A stretch of 64,000 nucleotides of DNA from Actinomycetota bacterium (lineage in GTDB: Bacteria; Actinomycetota; Actinomycetes; Mycobacteriales; Mycobacteriaceae): assembly GCA_018268465.1 (NCBI GenBank), contig JAFDWN010000004.1, positions 103,474 through 167,473 of the forward strand. Direction: 5' to 3'. The position numbers and the translations under genes were made by a program. A model generated the notes under the pieces. It saw nothing but the letters and a program-made list of their open reading frames with translations. It was not told the DNA's origin and ran no database searches. Shown here piece by piece: positions 10,008 to 18,560 of the stretch (position 1 is its first letter; every line of letters begins with the position of its first letter).

Positions 10008-10583
10008 GTGCGTAACAGGTCCACCGAAGGCGACATCCACAGATCCGGGGTGCACCGCCTGGGGCGGGCCATCCGGGGGCTGCGCCGGGACCGTGGCCTG
10101 ACGCTCACCCAGCTCAGCGAGGACAGCGGGTTGTCCGTCGCGTTCCTCTCCCAGGTGGAGAACAACCGAGCCCAGCCCTCGCCCCAGTCGCTCAACGCCA
10201 TCGCGAATGCGTTGAACTGCACCACGGTCGACATCGTCGGCGCCGCACGTGCCGGGCGTGTGGTCGACGTCGAGCGGGCCGACAACGCCACCCCCGAGGA
10301 CCGGTGTTTGGGGCGTATCTCACAAGTCGAGCTGACCGAACTGCATCGGCCCGCCGGCGGCGGGGAAGACCCGCAGACTCATGTGCACGACGCCGTGCTC
10401 TACGTGGTGCGCGGGCGGATCTCGGTACAGACCAGCGACATGTCGGCCGACGACGAACACACTCTGGCCGCCGGGGACCGCATCCGGTGCGGCGGCGGGG
10501 TCGCCTACCGCTGGCATGCGCTCGAGGACGCCGTGGTGGTCGCCGCACGGGTGGACGACGACGCACCTACGCCGCCGGACTGA
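10008..10583 (+). CDS. XRE-family transcriptional regulator with C-terminal cupin domain
   Basis: A 191-aa regulator. Residues about 15-70 form a Cro/C1 helix-turn-helix (IRGLRRDRGLTLTQLSEDSG, then LSVAFLSQVENN). Residues about 105-180 form a small cupin barrel with HVHDAVLYVVRG and a C-terminal WHALED strand, which usually binds a small ligand or metal. Such proteins commonly regulate adjacent transport or amino-acid metabolism genes. It starts at a GTG, 124 bases from the divergent permease gene, so regulation of that permease is the most economical guess. Confidence 0.85.
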   Translation: MRNRSTEGDIHRSGVHRLGRAIRGLRRDRGLTLTQLSEDSGLSVAFLSQVENNRAQPSPQSLNAIANALNCTTVDIVGAARAGRVVDVERADNATPEDRCLGRISQVELTELHRPAGGGEDPQTHVHDAVLYVVRGRISVQTSDMSADDEHTLAAGDRIRCGGGVAYRWHALEDAVVVAARVDDDAPTPPD

Positions 10584-10596
10584 CTCCGCGCCCGCC

Positions 10597-11052
10597 TCAC
10601 CGATCGAGCGCGTCGACAGCTCCGCCGAGGTGGCGCTCCATCGCTCGCCTGACCGGGCCCGGGTCGGCGTCGACCAGCCCGGCGATCACCTCACCCAGGG
10701 ACACTTCCGCCCACCCGCGCACCGGCCACAGTCTCGCGGCGACGTCCCACGACGGGCCGGCGGCGATGAGCACCTGCCACAGCTCGTAGACGAGCGCTTC
10801 GTAGGCACGATTCCCGCTCGCCTCGGCGATCCCGACGTAGATCGCTGCCAGGAGGGACTCCCAATCGCGTGCGTCCTCCTGTCCCGCCAGTTCCGCGAAA
10901 AGCACCCGCAGGGAACGGATCTGTGCGGGATCGGCCCGCGAAGCGGCATCCACCGCCGCCTGGGTCGCGACCAACGACCATGCCGCCCAGACGTCACTGC
11001 ACCAGATATCCGGATAACCGGCTGTCATGCTGTCAGACAACTGCACAGACAC
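10597..11052 (-). CDS. FCD-domain-only protein (GntR/FadR ligand-binding domain without HTH)
   Basis: A 151-aa helical protein. The pattern WESLLAAIYVGIAEASGN, EALVYELWQ and a C-terminal AMERHLGGAVDAL resembles the FCD effector domain of FadR-type regulators. There is no winged-helix DNA-binding domain; the GTG start at 11052 has GGGAGGA upstream, so the protein is not simply mis-started. The usual metal-binding Asp/His set of FCD domains appears only partly kept. It is divergent from an intact GntR-FCD regulator 76 bases away and may be a partner or antagonist of it. It could also be a degraded regulator. Confidence 0.6.
   Translation of the reverse strand: MSVQLSDSMTAGYPDIWCSDVWAAWSLVATQAAVDAASRADPAQIRSLRVLFAELAGQEDARDWESLLAAIYVGIAEASGNRAYEALVYELWQVLIAAGPSWDVAARLWPVRGWAEVSLGEVIAGLVDADPGPVRRAMERHLGGAVDALDR
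11031..11039. promoter_or_regulatory. FadR-type palindrome inside the FCD-only gene
   Basis: TGTCAGACA is a GTC-N-GAC dyad fitting the GT-Nx-AC pattern of FadR-type GntR operators. It lies in codons 5-8 of the minus-strand gene, encoding part of LSDS, and is matched by a copy inside the divergent gntR gene (11144-11154). Confidence 0.45.
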
Positions 11053-11128
11053 ATCCTCCCTCAGGTACCGGGAGGCGTCAACAGATGCGCCGAACTACCC
11101 AACCAGGCGGACGTGACGTGCAGGTATA

Positions 11129-11833
11129 GTGACGACCATGACCCTGTCTGACAGCTGGACGGATAGACAGCCACGGACCGTGCGGATGGGTGCGGCCGAG
11201 GCCGTACTCGCCGACCTGCGGACGTCGATCGAAGACAAGGACCTACCGGTCGGGACGAAGCTCCCCGCCGAGGCCGCGCTGGCGAGCCGGTACGGCGTCA
11301 GCAGATCGGTGATTCGCGAGGCACTGCGGTCGACGAACGCGCTGGGCCTGACCGAGACGAGAACCGGTCTCGGCACCTATGTCGTCGCCGACCGGGCGCA
11401 CGCCGAGCCGCTGGCGGGCCGCTTCACGGTGCAGGCGCTGCGGGAGGCGCGGCCGCATATCGAGGTGCCCGCCGCCGGGTTGGCCGCGCTGCGGCGCACC
11501 GACGAGCAGCTGGAACGGATGCGGGCCCTTGTCGCGGCCATGGATGTGGTCAACGACCCCACCGAGTGGGTGCGCCTCGATGGTGAGTTCCACCTGTGCA
11601 TCGCCCAGTCGAGCGGGAACGCGGTGTTCGCGTCCGTCGTCGGCGACCTCCGGGAAGCGTTGTCGGAGCAGTCGAAGATGCTCAACACGATGCCTCATCG
11701 CAAGGAAGCTTCCGCCGACGAGCACAGGGCGATCCTCGAGGCGATCGCCGAGGGCTCGGAGAATCGCGCCTGTGCTGCCATGGCCACGCATCTGCGGATC
11801 GTCGAAGACGCGGTGACGACCCTGCTGAGATGA
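11129..11833 (+). CDS. GntR-family (FadR/FCD) transcriptional regulator
   Basis: A 234-aa repressor-type regulator with an N-terminal winged helix (LPAEAALASRYGVSRSVIREAL) at about residues 45-85 and a C-terminal FCD domain at about 100-228. The FCD domain includes DGEFHLCIAQSSGN and a final HLRIVEDAV helix, which supply the metal-binding Asp and His residues. The start is GTG at 11129 or ATG at 11138. It is divergent from the FCD-only gene, and palindromic CTGTC-N-GACAG motifs near both starts suggest autoregulation of the pair. The ligand is unknown, probably a small carboxylic acid. Confidence 0.88.
   Translation: MTTMTLSDSWTDRQPRTVRMGAAEAVLADLRTSIEDKDLPVGTKLPAEAALASRYGVSRSVIREALRSTNALGLTETRTGLGTYVVADRAHAEPLAGRFTVQALREARPHIEVPAAGLAALRRTDEQLERMRALVAAMDVVNDPTEWVRLDGEFHLCIAQSSGNAVFASVVGDLREALSEQSKMLNTMPHRKEASADEHRAILEAIAEGSENRACAAMATHLRIVEDAVTTLLR
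11144..11154. promoter_or_regulatory. FadR-type palindrome near the gntR start
   Basis: CTGTCTGACAG is a perfect 11-base palindrome of the GTC-N-GAC type, located in codons 3-6 of the long gntR frame. It mirrors TGTCAGACA at 11031-11039 in the divergent gene, a likely operator pair. Confidence 0.45.
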
Positions 11834-11849
11834 CCGCTACCGGCGGCGC

Positions 11850-11865
11850 CCGCCCGACAGGGCGG
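11850..11865. terminator. Short hairpin between convergent gntR and hmp
   Basis: CCGCCC (11850-11855), loop GACA, GGGCGG (11860-11865). It fills the gap between two convergent stop codons and could terminate both. The stem is only six base pairs. Confidence 0.4.
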
Positions 11866-13107
11866 TCAGGACAGCAGCCAGTCGTTGGGCGCGAACAACT
11901 CGCAGTGCACCCGCGCGGGCTGCACACCGCGTGAGGTCAGTTGGCCTCGCACCGCCTGGACGAACCCGTTGCTGCCGCAGAGGTAGATGTCGGCGTCGTC
12001 GGGCAGGTCGACGCCGGCGAGGTCGAGCAGCCCCGCATGCACCCCGGCGCGGTGGCCGGTCAGACCGTCCTCGTACCAGACGTCCAGCGTGGCCGACGGC
12101 AGCGCGTCGATCAGTTCCTCCTGGCGCTCGCGCAGCGGATGGCTCTCGTCGCCGCGATCGGCGTGCAACACCTGGACCCGGGTGCCCGGCTGTTCCGCGG
12201 CGAGATATTCGAGAATGCCGACCATCGGCGTGATGCCGATACCCGCAGAGATGAGCACCAGGGGTGCACCCGTGGCGCCGGGCATCGGCAGGTCGCCGAA
12301 CGGGACGGTGATGTCGAGCAGATCGCCCACGCAGAGGTTGGCGTGGATCCAGGTGGACACCTCGCCCGCCGGCGCGTTGTCCGCGGCGGCCACCGGCTTG
12401 ACCGCGAAGGTGAGCTCGCCTGTCCCGCTCGCGTTCACCAGACTGTACTGACGGATCTGGCGGGCACCGTCGGGCATCGTGATGCCCACCGAGATGTACT
12501 GCCCCGGAAGGAAATCGGGGATGGCACCATGGGTGGGCAGGACGGTGACGAGCACGACGCCCGAGGGGTCCTCAACGCGTGAAACGACGCGGGCCCGGCG
12601 GTAGACGTCACCGTCGGGCACCCCGGCGGCCTGGTAGAGGTCGTGCTCCAGCGCGATCAGTGTGTCGGCCATGATCCAGTAGACCCGGTCCCATGCCGCG
12701 GCGACCTCTGCGGTGACGGTGTCGGCACCCAGCACCGCGACGATCGCGGCGAACAGATTCTCGTGCACGATCGGGTACTGATCGGCGGTGACGCCCAGCG
12801 ACGCGTGTTTGTGGCCGATCCGCGACAGCAGTTCGGCCGGATGCGGCAGGTCGGGGCTCACCAGATGGGTTGCGAAGGTCGCGATCGACGCCGCCAGCGC
12901 GCGCTGCTGGGCGCCCTGGGCCTGATTGCCCCGGTTGAACAGATTGCGCAGCAGTTCGGGATGGTGGCCGAACATCCGCCGGTAGAACTCCGAGGTGATC
13001 TCGTCGATGTGCGCGCCGACGAGCGGCAGTGTCGCCGTGATGATCTCGGCGTGGTGCGGCTCGAGTTCCTGGCGGGTGTCCGCGGGCTCGGGCGTGGTGA
13101 CGGTCAT
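11866..13107 (-). CDS. hmp: Flavohemoglobin nitric oxide dioxygenase
   Basis: Detoxifies nitric oxide to nitrate using O2 and NAD(P)H. The 413-aa protein has an N-terminal globin domain (about 1-150, with the IGHKHASLGVTADQYPIVHENL heme-proximal region), an FAD-binding domain (PGQYISVGI, RQYSLVNASG) and a C-terminal NAD-binding domain (LISAGIGITPMVGILEYL, YLCGSNGFVQAV). The ATG at 13107 is preceded by GAGAGGA. Its ATG overlaps the nsrR stop (ATGA), so the two genes form a coupled, NO-responsive operon. A longer open frame upstream is just nsrR read in another frame. Confidence 0.95.
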   Translation of the reverse strand: MTVTTPEPADTRQELEPHHAEIITATLPLVGAHIDEITSEFYRRMFGHHPELLRNLFNRGNQAQGAQQRALAASIATFATHLVSPDLPHPAELLSRIGHKHASLGVTADQYPIVHENLFAAIVAVLGADTVTAEVAAAWDRVYWIMADTLIALEHDLYQAAGVPDGDVYRRARVVSRVEDPSGVVLVTVLPTHGAIPDFLPGQYISVGITMPDGARQIRQYSLVNASGTGELTFAVKPVAAADNAPAGEVSTWIHANLCVGDLLDITVPFGDLPMPGATGAPLVLISAGIGITPMVGILEYLAAEQPGTRVQVLHADRGDESHPLRERQEELIDALPSATLDVWYEDGLTGHRAGVHAGLLDLAGVDLPDDADIYLCGSNGFVQAVRGQLTSRGVQPARVHCELFAPNDWLLS

Positions 13108-13559
13108 TGGACGGTCCTCTCTCGGGTCGATCGGAGTTGCAGAATCAACGGAAGGCTGTTCCCGTTGGTCAGGTCGGAGACTGTGTAGCGGTCGAGTTCG
13201 CGGTAGAACGCCTCCTTGGCTTCGGCCAGGGCTCGCCGCAGCCGGCACGCCGGTATGAGCGGGCACGGGTTGTCGCCACCGCATTCGACGACTTCCCGAT
13301 CCCCCTCCAGCTGACGGACCAGCCAGCCGATGGCAGCATCGCGTCCGGCGGGGGTGAGTGCCAGCCCGCCGACGCGCCCGCGGCGCGCGTGCACCATCCC
13401 GAGCTCGACGAGCCGGGACACCGCTTTGGAGATGTGGTTCTCCGACGCACCGGCACCCACCGCAATGGTGCGGGTGGTCACCCGGCGGTCGTCGGACTCC
13501 CCCGCCGCGAGCAACATCATCGTGCGCAGGCCCAGGTCCGTGAACCGCGTCAGTTGCAT
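13104..13559 (-). CDS. nsrR: Rrf2-family NO-sensing repressor NsrR
   Basis: A 151-aa iron-sulfur repressor that releases DNA when NO attacks its cluster. The N-terminal winged helix covers about residues 1-75. Three cysteines lie in CGGDNPCPLIPAC at positions 93, 99 and 105, the arrangement seen in characterised NsrR proteins. It is immediately upstream of and overlaps hmp, its classic target. The ATG at 13559 gives the standard MQLTRFTDLGLR N-terminus; a longer reading adds unrelated sequence. Confidence 0.93.
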   Translation of the reverse strand: MQLTRFTDLGLRTMMLLAAGESDDRRVTTRTIAVGAGASENHISKAVSRLVELGMVHARRGRVGGLALTPAGRDAAIGWLVRQLEGDREVVECGGDNPCPLIPACRLRRALAEAKEAFYRELDRYTVSDLTNGNSLPLILQLRSTRERTVQ

Positions 13560-13574
13560 GGGGCAACCGTACAA

Positions 13575-13597
13575 ATTGCGCATCCAGAATGCGACTT
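13575..13597. promoter_or_regulatory. Candidate NsrR operator
   Basis: A 23-base imperfect 11-1-11 palindrome centred on 13586 with arms carrying CGCAT and ATGCG; 7 of 11 positions are symmetric. It starts 16 bases upstream of nsrR, and its layout resembles known NsrR sites. It may also affect the divergent hydrolase gene. Confidence 0.55.
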
Positions 13598-13684
13598 TTA
13601 GCGGTGTGCGGTTAAACACCTCACGACGTGCGGTTTTTGTACCTCGCGCGATGCCGGCGCAGGCGCACTCCATACTCTTGATCC

Positions 13685-14410
13685 ATGACCGCCCCGGGCA
13701 CGCAGGACCGCCTCTACTTTCGCCAGCTGTTGTCCGGCCGCGACTTCGCCGCCGGCGACGTGATCGCCCAGCAGATGCGCAACTTCGCCTACCTGATCGG
13801 CGACCGCCAGACCGGCGACTGCCTGGTCGTCGACCCGGCATACGCCGCGCCCGACCTCGTCGACACCATCGAATCCGACGGCCTGCGCCTGTCCGGGGTG
13901 CTCGTGACCCACCATCACCCCGACCACGTCGGCGGGTCGATGCTGGGTTTCGAACTCAAGGGACTCGCCGAGCTGCTGGACCGGGTCAGCGTCCCCGTGC
14001 ACGTCAATGCCCTTGAAGCCGACTGGGTTTCCCGCGTGACGGGTATCGCGCGCAGCGAACTGACGCCGCACACCCACGGCGACACGGTCAGCGTCGGCGA
14101 TATCGCGATCGAACTGCTGCACACACCCGGTCACACCCCGGGCAGTCAGTGCTTCCTGCTCGACGGCCGGCTCGTCGCGGGCGACACGCTGTTCCTGGAA
14201 GGCTGCGGACGCACCGACTTTCCCGGCGGCGACGTCGACGATATGTACCGCAGCCTCCAGGCGCTGGCCGCCCTCCCCGGCAATCCGACCGTCTTTCCCG
14301 GACATTGGTACTCCACTGCGCCCAGCGCCGCCCTGTCCGACGTCCGGCGCACGAACTACGTCTACCGCGCCACCGATCTGGACCAGTGGCGCGCGTTGAT
14401 GGGCGGCTGA
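13685..14410 (+). CDS. Metallo-beta-lactamase-fold hydrolase (glyoxalase II / persulfide dioxygenase-like)
   Basis: A 241-aa MBL-fold enzyme. The metal motif THHHPDHVGG, a downstream HTPGHTPGSQCF histidine, the GDTLFLEGCGRTDFPGGD bridging-aspartate segment and VFPGHWY complete the active site. The GRTDF signature is shared by hydroxyacylglutathione hydrolase-like and persulfide dioxygenase proteins, so the substrate is probably a thioester or persulfide of a low-molecular-weight thiol (mycothiol in this group, by inference). It is divergent from nsrR-hmp with a 125-base shared promoter region, suggesting a link to NO or sulfur stress. Confidence 0.8.
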   Translation: MTAPGTQDRLYFRQLLSGRDFAAGDVIAQQMRNFAYLIGDRQTGDCLVVDPAYAAPDLVDTIESDGLRLSGVLVTHHHPDHVGGSMLGFELKGLAELLDRVSVPVHVNALEADWVSRVTGIARSELTPHTHGDTVSVGDIAIELLHTPGHTPGSQCFLLDGRLVAGDTLFLEGCGRTDFPGGDVDDMYRSLQALAALPGNPTVFPGHWYSTAPSAALSDVRRTNYVYRATDLDQWRALMGG

Positions 14411-14575
14411 CCGCTCGTTTGCCGTGGCGCCGCGGCCGCGGCGCCGCCACGCCGGGACCCAAGCCGTGGCCGCAGTCCCGACCGGCCCCGCCATTCCGCC
14501 CGCAGTGGCCGACCCCGGCAACGGAATCCGCATCTACTCGGCACTGATCCCGACGAATCCGTCGTCACCCGATTC

Positions 14576-14591
14576 GAGTAGTGCGATACTC
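14576..14591. promoter_or_regulatory. 16-bp dyad upstream of the DUF2235 gene
   Basis: GAGTAGTGCGATACTC, an inverted repeat with GAGTA/TACTC arms, 69 bases upstream of the DUF2235 start. It matches the dyad at 18561-18576 at 13 of 16 positions. A candidate site for the LuxR-type regulator encoded between them. Confidence 0.45.
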
Positions 14592-14660
14592 AGGACAGGG
14601 TCAGGGTCGCCCGGCAAAGTCTTCAATCACGTACGTCGCTTCGTCAGCCCGGGGGTTGCT

Positions 14661-15695
14661 GTGAAGAACATCGTGTTGTGCTTCGACCATGCCCATGGTC
14701 AGCCTGGCACACATGACGCCACCAATGCGGCGGCGCTGCTGCGCCTGCTTGCCCAGACCGACGAGCAACTGATCTGGTACGACCCTGGCACGCGGGCGCG
14801 GCCGGTCCGCAGCGGCCTACCGGCGGTCGGGGGGGCCGACGCCGGCGAATCCCGCACGGCGATCGCCGAGGCCTACGGGTTCCTCATGCGCCACTGGCGG
14901 CCCGGCGACGGCATCTTCGTGTTGGGCGTGGGACCGAGCGGCATCCGCGCACGCGAGTTGTGCAGACTGCTGGCCACCTTCGGCGTGGCCGACGACCGGT
15001 CGCGCCACCTGCTCGACTACGCGCTCGCCACCTACGTCCTGCCGCGTACCCAGCGCACGCGACAGGACTGGGCCCGGGTCAGCAGACTGGCGGCGCGGCT
15101 GGCCGGTCGCCGCGAGATCGGTGTCGCCGTCCGCTATCTGGGCCTGTGGAACACCACCGTGGCGGCCGGTCTGTCCTCATCACACCCCGCCGAACCACTG
15201 CGTAACACCCGCAGCGGCAGACATGCCGTCGCCATCGACGGCGGGCTGTTCCCCACGCAGCTGGTGACCCCGGCTGACGACGGGCTCGAGACGGTGTGGT
15301 TCCGCGGTACCCATCGCGACGTCACCGGCGGACCGGGCGCCTGCTGGCCATTGGCCGACATCGCGCTGGACTGGGTGCTCGACGGGGCCGTCGCCGCTGG
15401 GGTAATCCTGCGCGACGGCGCCGGGGAATGCGCCCCGGCACCCGGTGAGCAAGACGCCCTGGCGGGGACCGCACCCGCGGTGTCGCGCCGGCGCCTGCCT
15501 GCCGACGCCGTGGTGCACGCCAGTGTCGAGGTGTACCTGCGGGCCCATCCCCAGTACTGGCGCCGCCTGCCCGCGCGCGTGGTATGGGCCGATCCGGACT
15601 GGCTGGCCCGAGGTGAACGCTTGGTGCCGATGGCAGGACAAGCGCCGCACGTGGTGCGGCACACCGGGCGTGCGGCACTCACTGCCGCATCCTGA
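14661..15695 (+). CDS. DUF2235 (Tle1-type alpha/beta-hydrolase) protein with altered nucleophile
   Basis: A 344-aa protein of the DUF2235 family, which includes Tle1 phospholipase effectors. Family landmarks are the N-terminal LCFD strand, a YDPGT segment, the nucleophile-elbow region VLGVGPSGIRAR, RHAVAIDGGLFP, and VWFRGTHRDVTGG with His218 and Asp220. In most relatives the elbow reads GFSRGA, with Ser as nucleophile. Here the aligned residue is Gly91, and the nearest Ser is two residues later (Ser93). The canonical FDGTxN start is also altered to FDHAHG. The enzyme may be inactive or use a shifted serine. No signal peptide is visible. GTG start at 14661 after GGGGG. Adjacent to a LuxR regulator. 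Confidence 0.72.
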   Translation: MKNIVLCFDHAHGQPGTHDATNAAALLRLLAQTDEQLIWYDPGTRARPVRSGLPAVGGADAGESRTAIAEAYGFLMRHWRPGDGIFVLGVGPSGIRARELCRLLATFGVADDRSRHLLDYALATYVLPRTQRTRQDWARVSRLAARLAGRREIGVAVRYLGLWNTTVAAGLSSSHPAEPLRNTRSGRHAVAIDGGLFPTQLVTPADDGLETVWFRGTHRDVTGGPGACWPLADIALDWVLDGAVAAGVILRDGAGECAPAPGEQDALAGTAPAVSRRRLPADAVVHASVEVYLRAHPQYWRRLPARVVWADPDWLARGERLVPMAGQAPHVVRHTGRAALTAAS

Positions 15696-15883
15696 CATCC
15701 CCTGACCGGAGAGAATCGCAATGACACTGGCCGACAGGCTGATTGAGATATGACGTGGCGTCCCGCCCCGCCGGTGGTGCACCGATGAGCGCTGCGCCGT
15801 GGAACCAAACCCGGGCACCTCGACCGCGTCCCGTTGGGGCAAGTACTGCAACCCCTCACCTGGAAGTAGTAAAGTCCCAGGTC

Positions 15884-18487
15884 ATGGCCCAAACCTGGCC
15901 GGTGGTCCGTCGCGACCTGGAATATACGACCATCCACAGCGCGCTGGTAGACCAACCCGGGGTATGCGGCATCGTGCTGATCGGCGACGCCGGCGTCGGC
16001 AAGACGACGCTGGCACGCCTGGTGACGCAGTCACTGCCGTCCAGGGTGCAGTGGGTCGCAGGCACGGAATCGGCGCGCAGCATTCCGTTGGGCGTCTTCG
16101 CCCACCTGGTCGGCAGCGCGACCTCCCGCGACCCCGTGGCATTCCTGTCCGCGGCCAGGGAAACCATTCTCGCCGAGGGCCATTCGGTCATCGGCGTCGA
16201 CGATGCGCATTTGCTGGATCAGCTGTCGGCAACGCTGCTGCATCAGCTGGCACTCGACGGTTCGGTGCGCATCGTCGCCACGGTGCGCTCGGGCGAGACC
16301 GTGCCCGATGCGATCACCTCGCTGTGGAAGGACGGCTACCTGCAGCGCCTGCACCTCATGCCGTTCACCAAGGCGCAGTGCGTCGCGCTCATCGAGGAAG
16401 CTCTCGGCGGGCGGGTCGAGGGTCTCAGCGCAGACCTCATGTGGGAGGCCTCCGGAGGCAACGCGCTGTTCGTCAAACACCTGGTCGAGGGCGCCCTCGA
16501 AGCGGGTACCCTGCGCCAGGTCCGCGGTGTGTGGCAATTGCGCGGCCGCACCGCCGTCACGTCCGAGTTGGCATCGCTGCTGGACTCCCGGGTCGACCAG
16601 TTGCCCGAAGACGTCCTGCACACACTGCGGCTGCTCACCTTCTGCGAACCGCTCGACCTCGACACCCTCAACGACATCGTCGGATCCGAGGCTGTCGAAG
16701 AATCCGAGAACCGGGGGCTGGTGCGGGTCGTCGAGGAGCACAACGGGATCGAGGTCCGGTTCAACCATCCGCTGTTCGGCGAGGTGATCCGCCGCAGACT
16801 GGGCATCGCCGCGGCCCGGCGGTTGCGCGGTGAGGTGGTGCGCGCGTTGCACGGCCGTCCGATGCACGGACCCGCGGCACGAATCAGGCTGGCGGAGTTG
16901 ACGCTCGACAGCGACCAGTCGCCGGAGCTCGAGCTGCTCGTCAGTGCCGCGCGGGACGCGATCGCACTGACCAACGTCACCCTCGGCGAGCGGCTGGCTC
17001 GCGCGGCGGTCAATCGCGGCGGCGGCCTGGTGGCCAGCGAACTATTGGCGCGCTCACTGCTGTGGCAGGGCAAGGCCGCCGAGGCCGAGGAGACACTCAG
17101 TTCGTTCGACCCGGACGGGCTAAACGAATTGGACCTGGCGCGTTGGGGTTTGGCGCGTATCGCGAACCTGCACTGGTCGATGGGAGATGCCGAGAGCGCG
17201 GACGACGTGCTGGAGTTGCTGCGCGCGCGGATCACCCACGAGGGTCTCCGACTGCTGGTCGACGGGGTCGCCTCGGCGTCGCGGACTTTCGAGAACCAGC
17301 TCGAGGAGGCCGTCGCCCTGTCACAACCCGTACTCGCCCACACCGATGCACAACCCGTGGCAGCGGTGTGGGCGGCGTTCGGCGGCGGTCTGGCGTACGC
17401 ACTGATGGGCCGCAGCGATGCGGCCATCGCGGTGGCCGAACGCGGCCACCGGGTCGACCGGGACGTCGACGGCCTGCTGCGCTATCTGGCGGCGTTCGGC
17501 GAAATTCGCGCGATGACCCTCATCGGCGATTTCGACTCCGCCACCAAACAGTCCGCCGACATGATCCGGATCACCTCGGCCGGTCAGTATCTCGCCTGGG
17601 GTATGGCCAATGTTCTGGCCGGGACCGTCGGCCTGGCCCGCGGCGACTTCAGCGACACCGTGTCCCGCATGGAGCAGACCGTCGCCGCGCTCACCTCGGA
17701 ATCGGCGGCTTCGTGGAGTTTCCCCGCCCGTCTGCTGCTCGCCCAGGCGTACTGCGCGCTCGGCCGCGCCCAGGCGGGCGCCAAGATGGTGGCCGAACTG
17801 AAGACCCGATTCGGCAGGCATGTCGCGGTCTTCGGCCCCCAACTCAAGATCGCCGAATCGTGGCTGGCCGCGTCCGAGGGCAACGTCAGCGCCGCAATCG
17901 ATCTCGCACTCCAAGCCGCCGACCTTGCCAAGGATTCGGGCCAGCGGGCCATCGAGATGATGGCCCTGCACGACGCCGTTCGTTTCGGCGATCAGACCAG
18001 CCTCGACCGAATGGTCGACGTGGCCACCGCCACCGGCGGGCAGCTGGCCGCCACTCACGCTGCGCACGCCAAAGCCGTCCGGGACCGCGACCCCGGCGCC
18101 ATCATGGCCACCGCGCAGCTGTACGAACAGATCGGCGCACTGTTGTCCGCCGCCGACGCCGCCGCACAGGCCGCGGTGGCCTTCGAATCCGGCGACGACC
18201 GCCGCCACGCCGTGGAAGCGTCCGCCGCGGCCAACCGCCTGGCCGCCCTGTGCGGCGGTATACGCACGCCTGCATTGGATCTGGCTGCACATCCGCTGCC
18301 GCTGACAGTGCGCGAACGGGAGATCGCCAACCTCGTGGCCGCGGGCCTGAGCAACCGGGAGATCGCCGATCGCCTCACCGTGTCGGTACGCACCGTCGAG
18401 GGCCACCTCTACCGTGCGTGCATCAAACTCGACATCTCCGACCGCGAAGAGCTCGCCAAACTGATCCGTGAAGGCGGGGCGGGTTAG
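15884..18487 (+). CDS. Large ATP-binding LuxR-family transcriptional regulator (LAL/STAND type)
   Basis: An 867-aa regulator. It has an N-terminal P-loop NTPase with Walker A GDAGVGKTT (Lys40) and Walker B VIGVDDAHLL, a long helical TPR-like middle region, and a C-terminal LuxR helix-turn-helix (LTVREREIANLVAAGLSNRE) in the last 65 residues. Such proteins act as signal-gated activators. The ATG at 15884 was chosen; further in-frame codons upstream look unconserved and lack a ribosome binding site. It lies between the DUF2235 gene and the endolysin gene on the same strand. Related 16-bp dyads precede both of those genes, making them its best candidate targets. Confidence 0.88.
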   Translation: MAQTWPVVRRDLEYTTIHSALVDQPGVCGIVLIGDAGVGKTTLARLVTQSLPSRVQWVAGTESARSIPLGVFAHLVGSATSRDPVAFLSAARETILAEGHSVIGVDDAHLLDQLSATLLHQLALDGSVRIVATVRSGETVPDAITSLWKDGYLQRLHLMPFTKAQCVALIEEALGGRVEGLSADLMWEASGGNALFVKHLVEGALEAGTLRQVRGVWQLRGRTAVTSELASLLDSRVDQLPEDVLHTLRLLTFCEPLDLDTLNDIVGSEAVEESENRGLVRVVEEHNGIEVRFNHPLFGEVIRRRLGIAAARRLRGEVVRALHGRPMHGPAARIRLAELTLDSDQSPELELLVSAARDAIALTNVTLGERLARAAVNRGGGLVASELLARSLLWQGKAAEAEETLSSFDPDGLNELDLARWGLARIANLHWSMGDAESADDVLELLRARITHEGLRLLVDGVASASRTFENQLEEAVALSQPVLAHTDAQPVAAVWAAFGGGLAYALMGRSDAAIAVAERGHRVDRDVDGLLRYLAAFGEIRAMTLIGDFDSATKQSADMIRITSAGQYLAWGMANVLAGTVGLARGDFSDTVSRMEQTVAALTSESAASWSFPARLLLAQAYCALGRAQAGAKMVAELKTRFGRHVAVFGPQLKIAESWLAASEGNVSAAIDLALQAADLAKDSGQRAIEMMALHDAVRFGDQTSLDRMVDVATATGGQLAATHAAHAKAVRDRDPGAIMATAQLYEQIGALLSAADAAAQAAVAFESGDDRRHAVEASAAANRLAALCGGIRTPALDLAAHPLPLTVREREIANLVAAGLSNREIADRLTVSVRTVEGHLYRACIKLDISDREELAKLIREGGAG

Positions 18488-18560
18488 GCACCCCCATCCG
18501 GGGCCCGTTGCGGACCGGACCCGGCCGCTGCGGGGCACCGCAGGGCGGACGCCGGGAATC

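Noticed and set aside
8366-10015. Plus-strand open frame of about 550 codons opposite the permease
   Set aside because: Antisense shadow; composition (Arg, His, Gln, Glu) and lack of motifs differ from real genes, and the permease is certain.
11866-13566. 566-codon form of hmp
   Set aside because: The extra N-terminus is nsrR in another frame; the ATG at 13107 has a ribosome binding site and gives the normal flavohemoglobin length.
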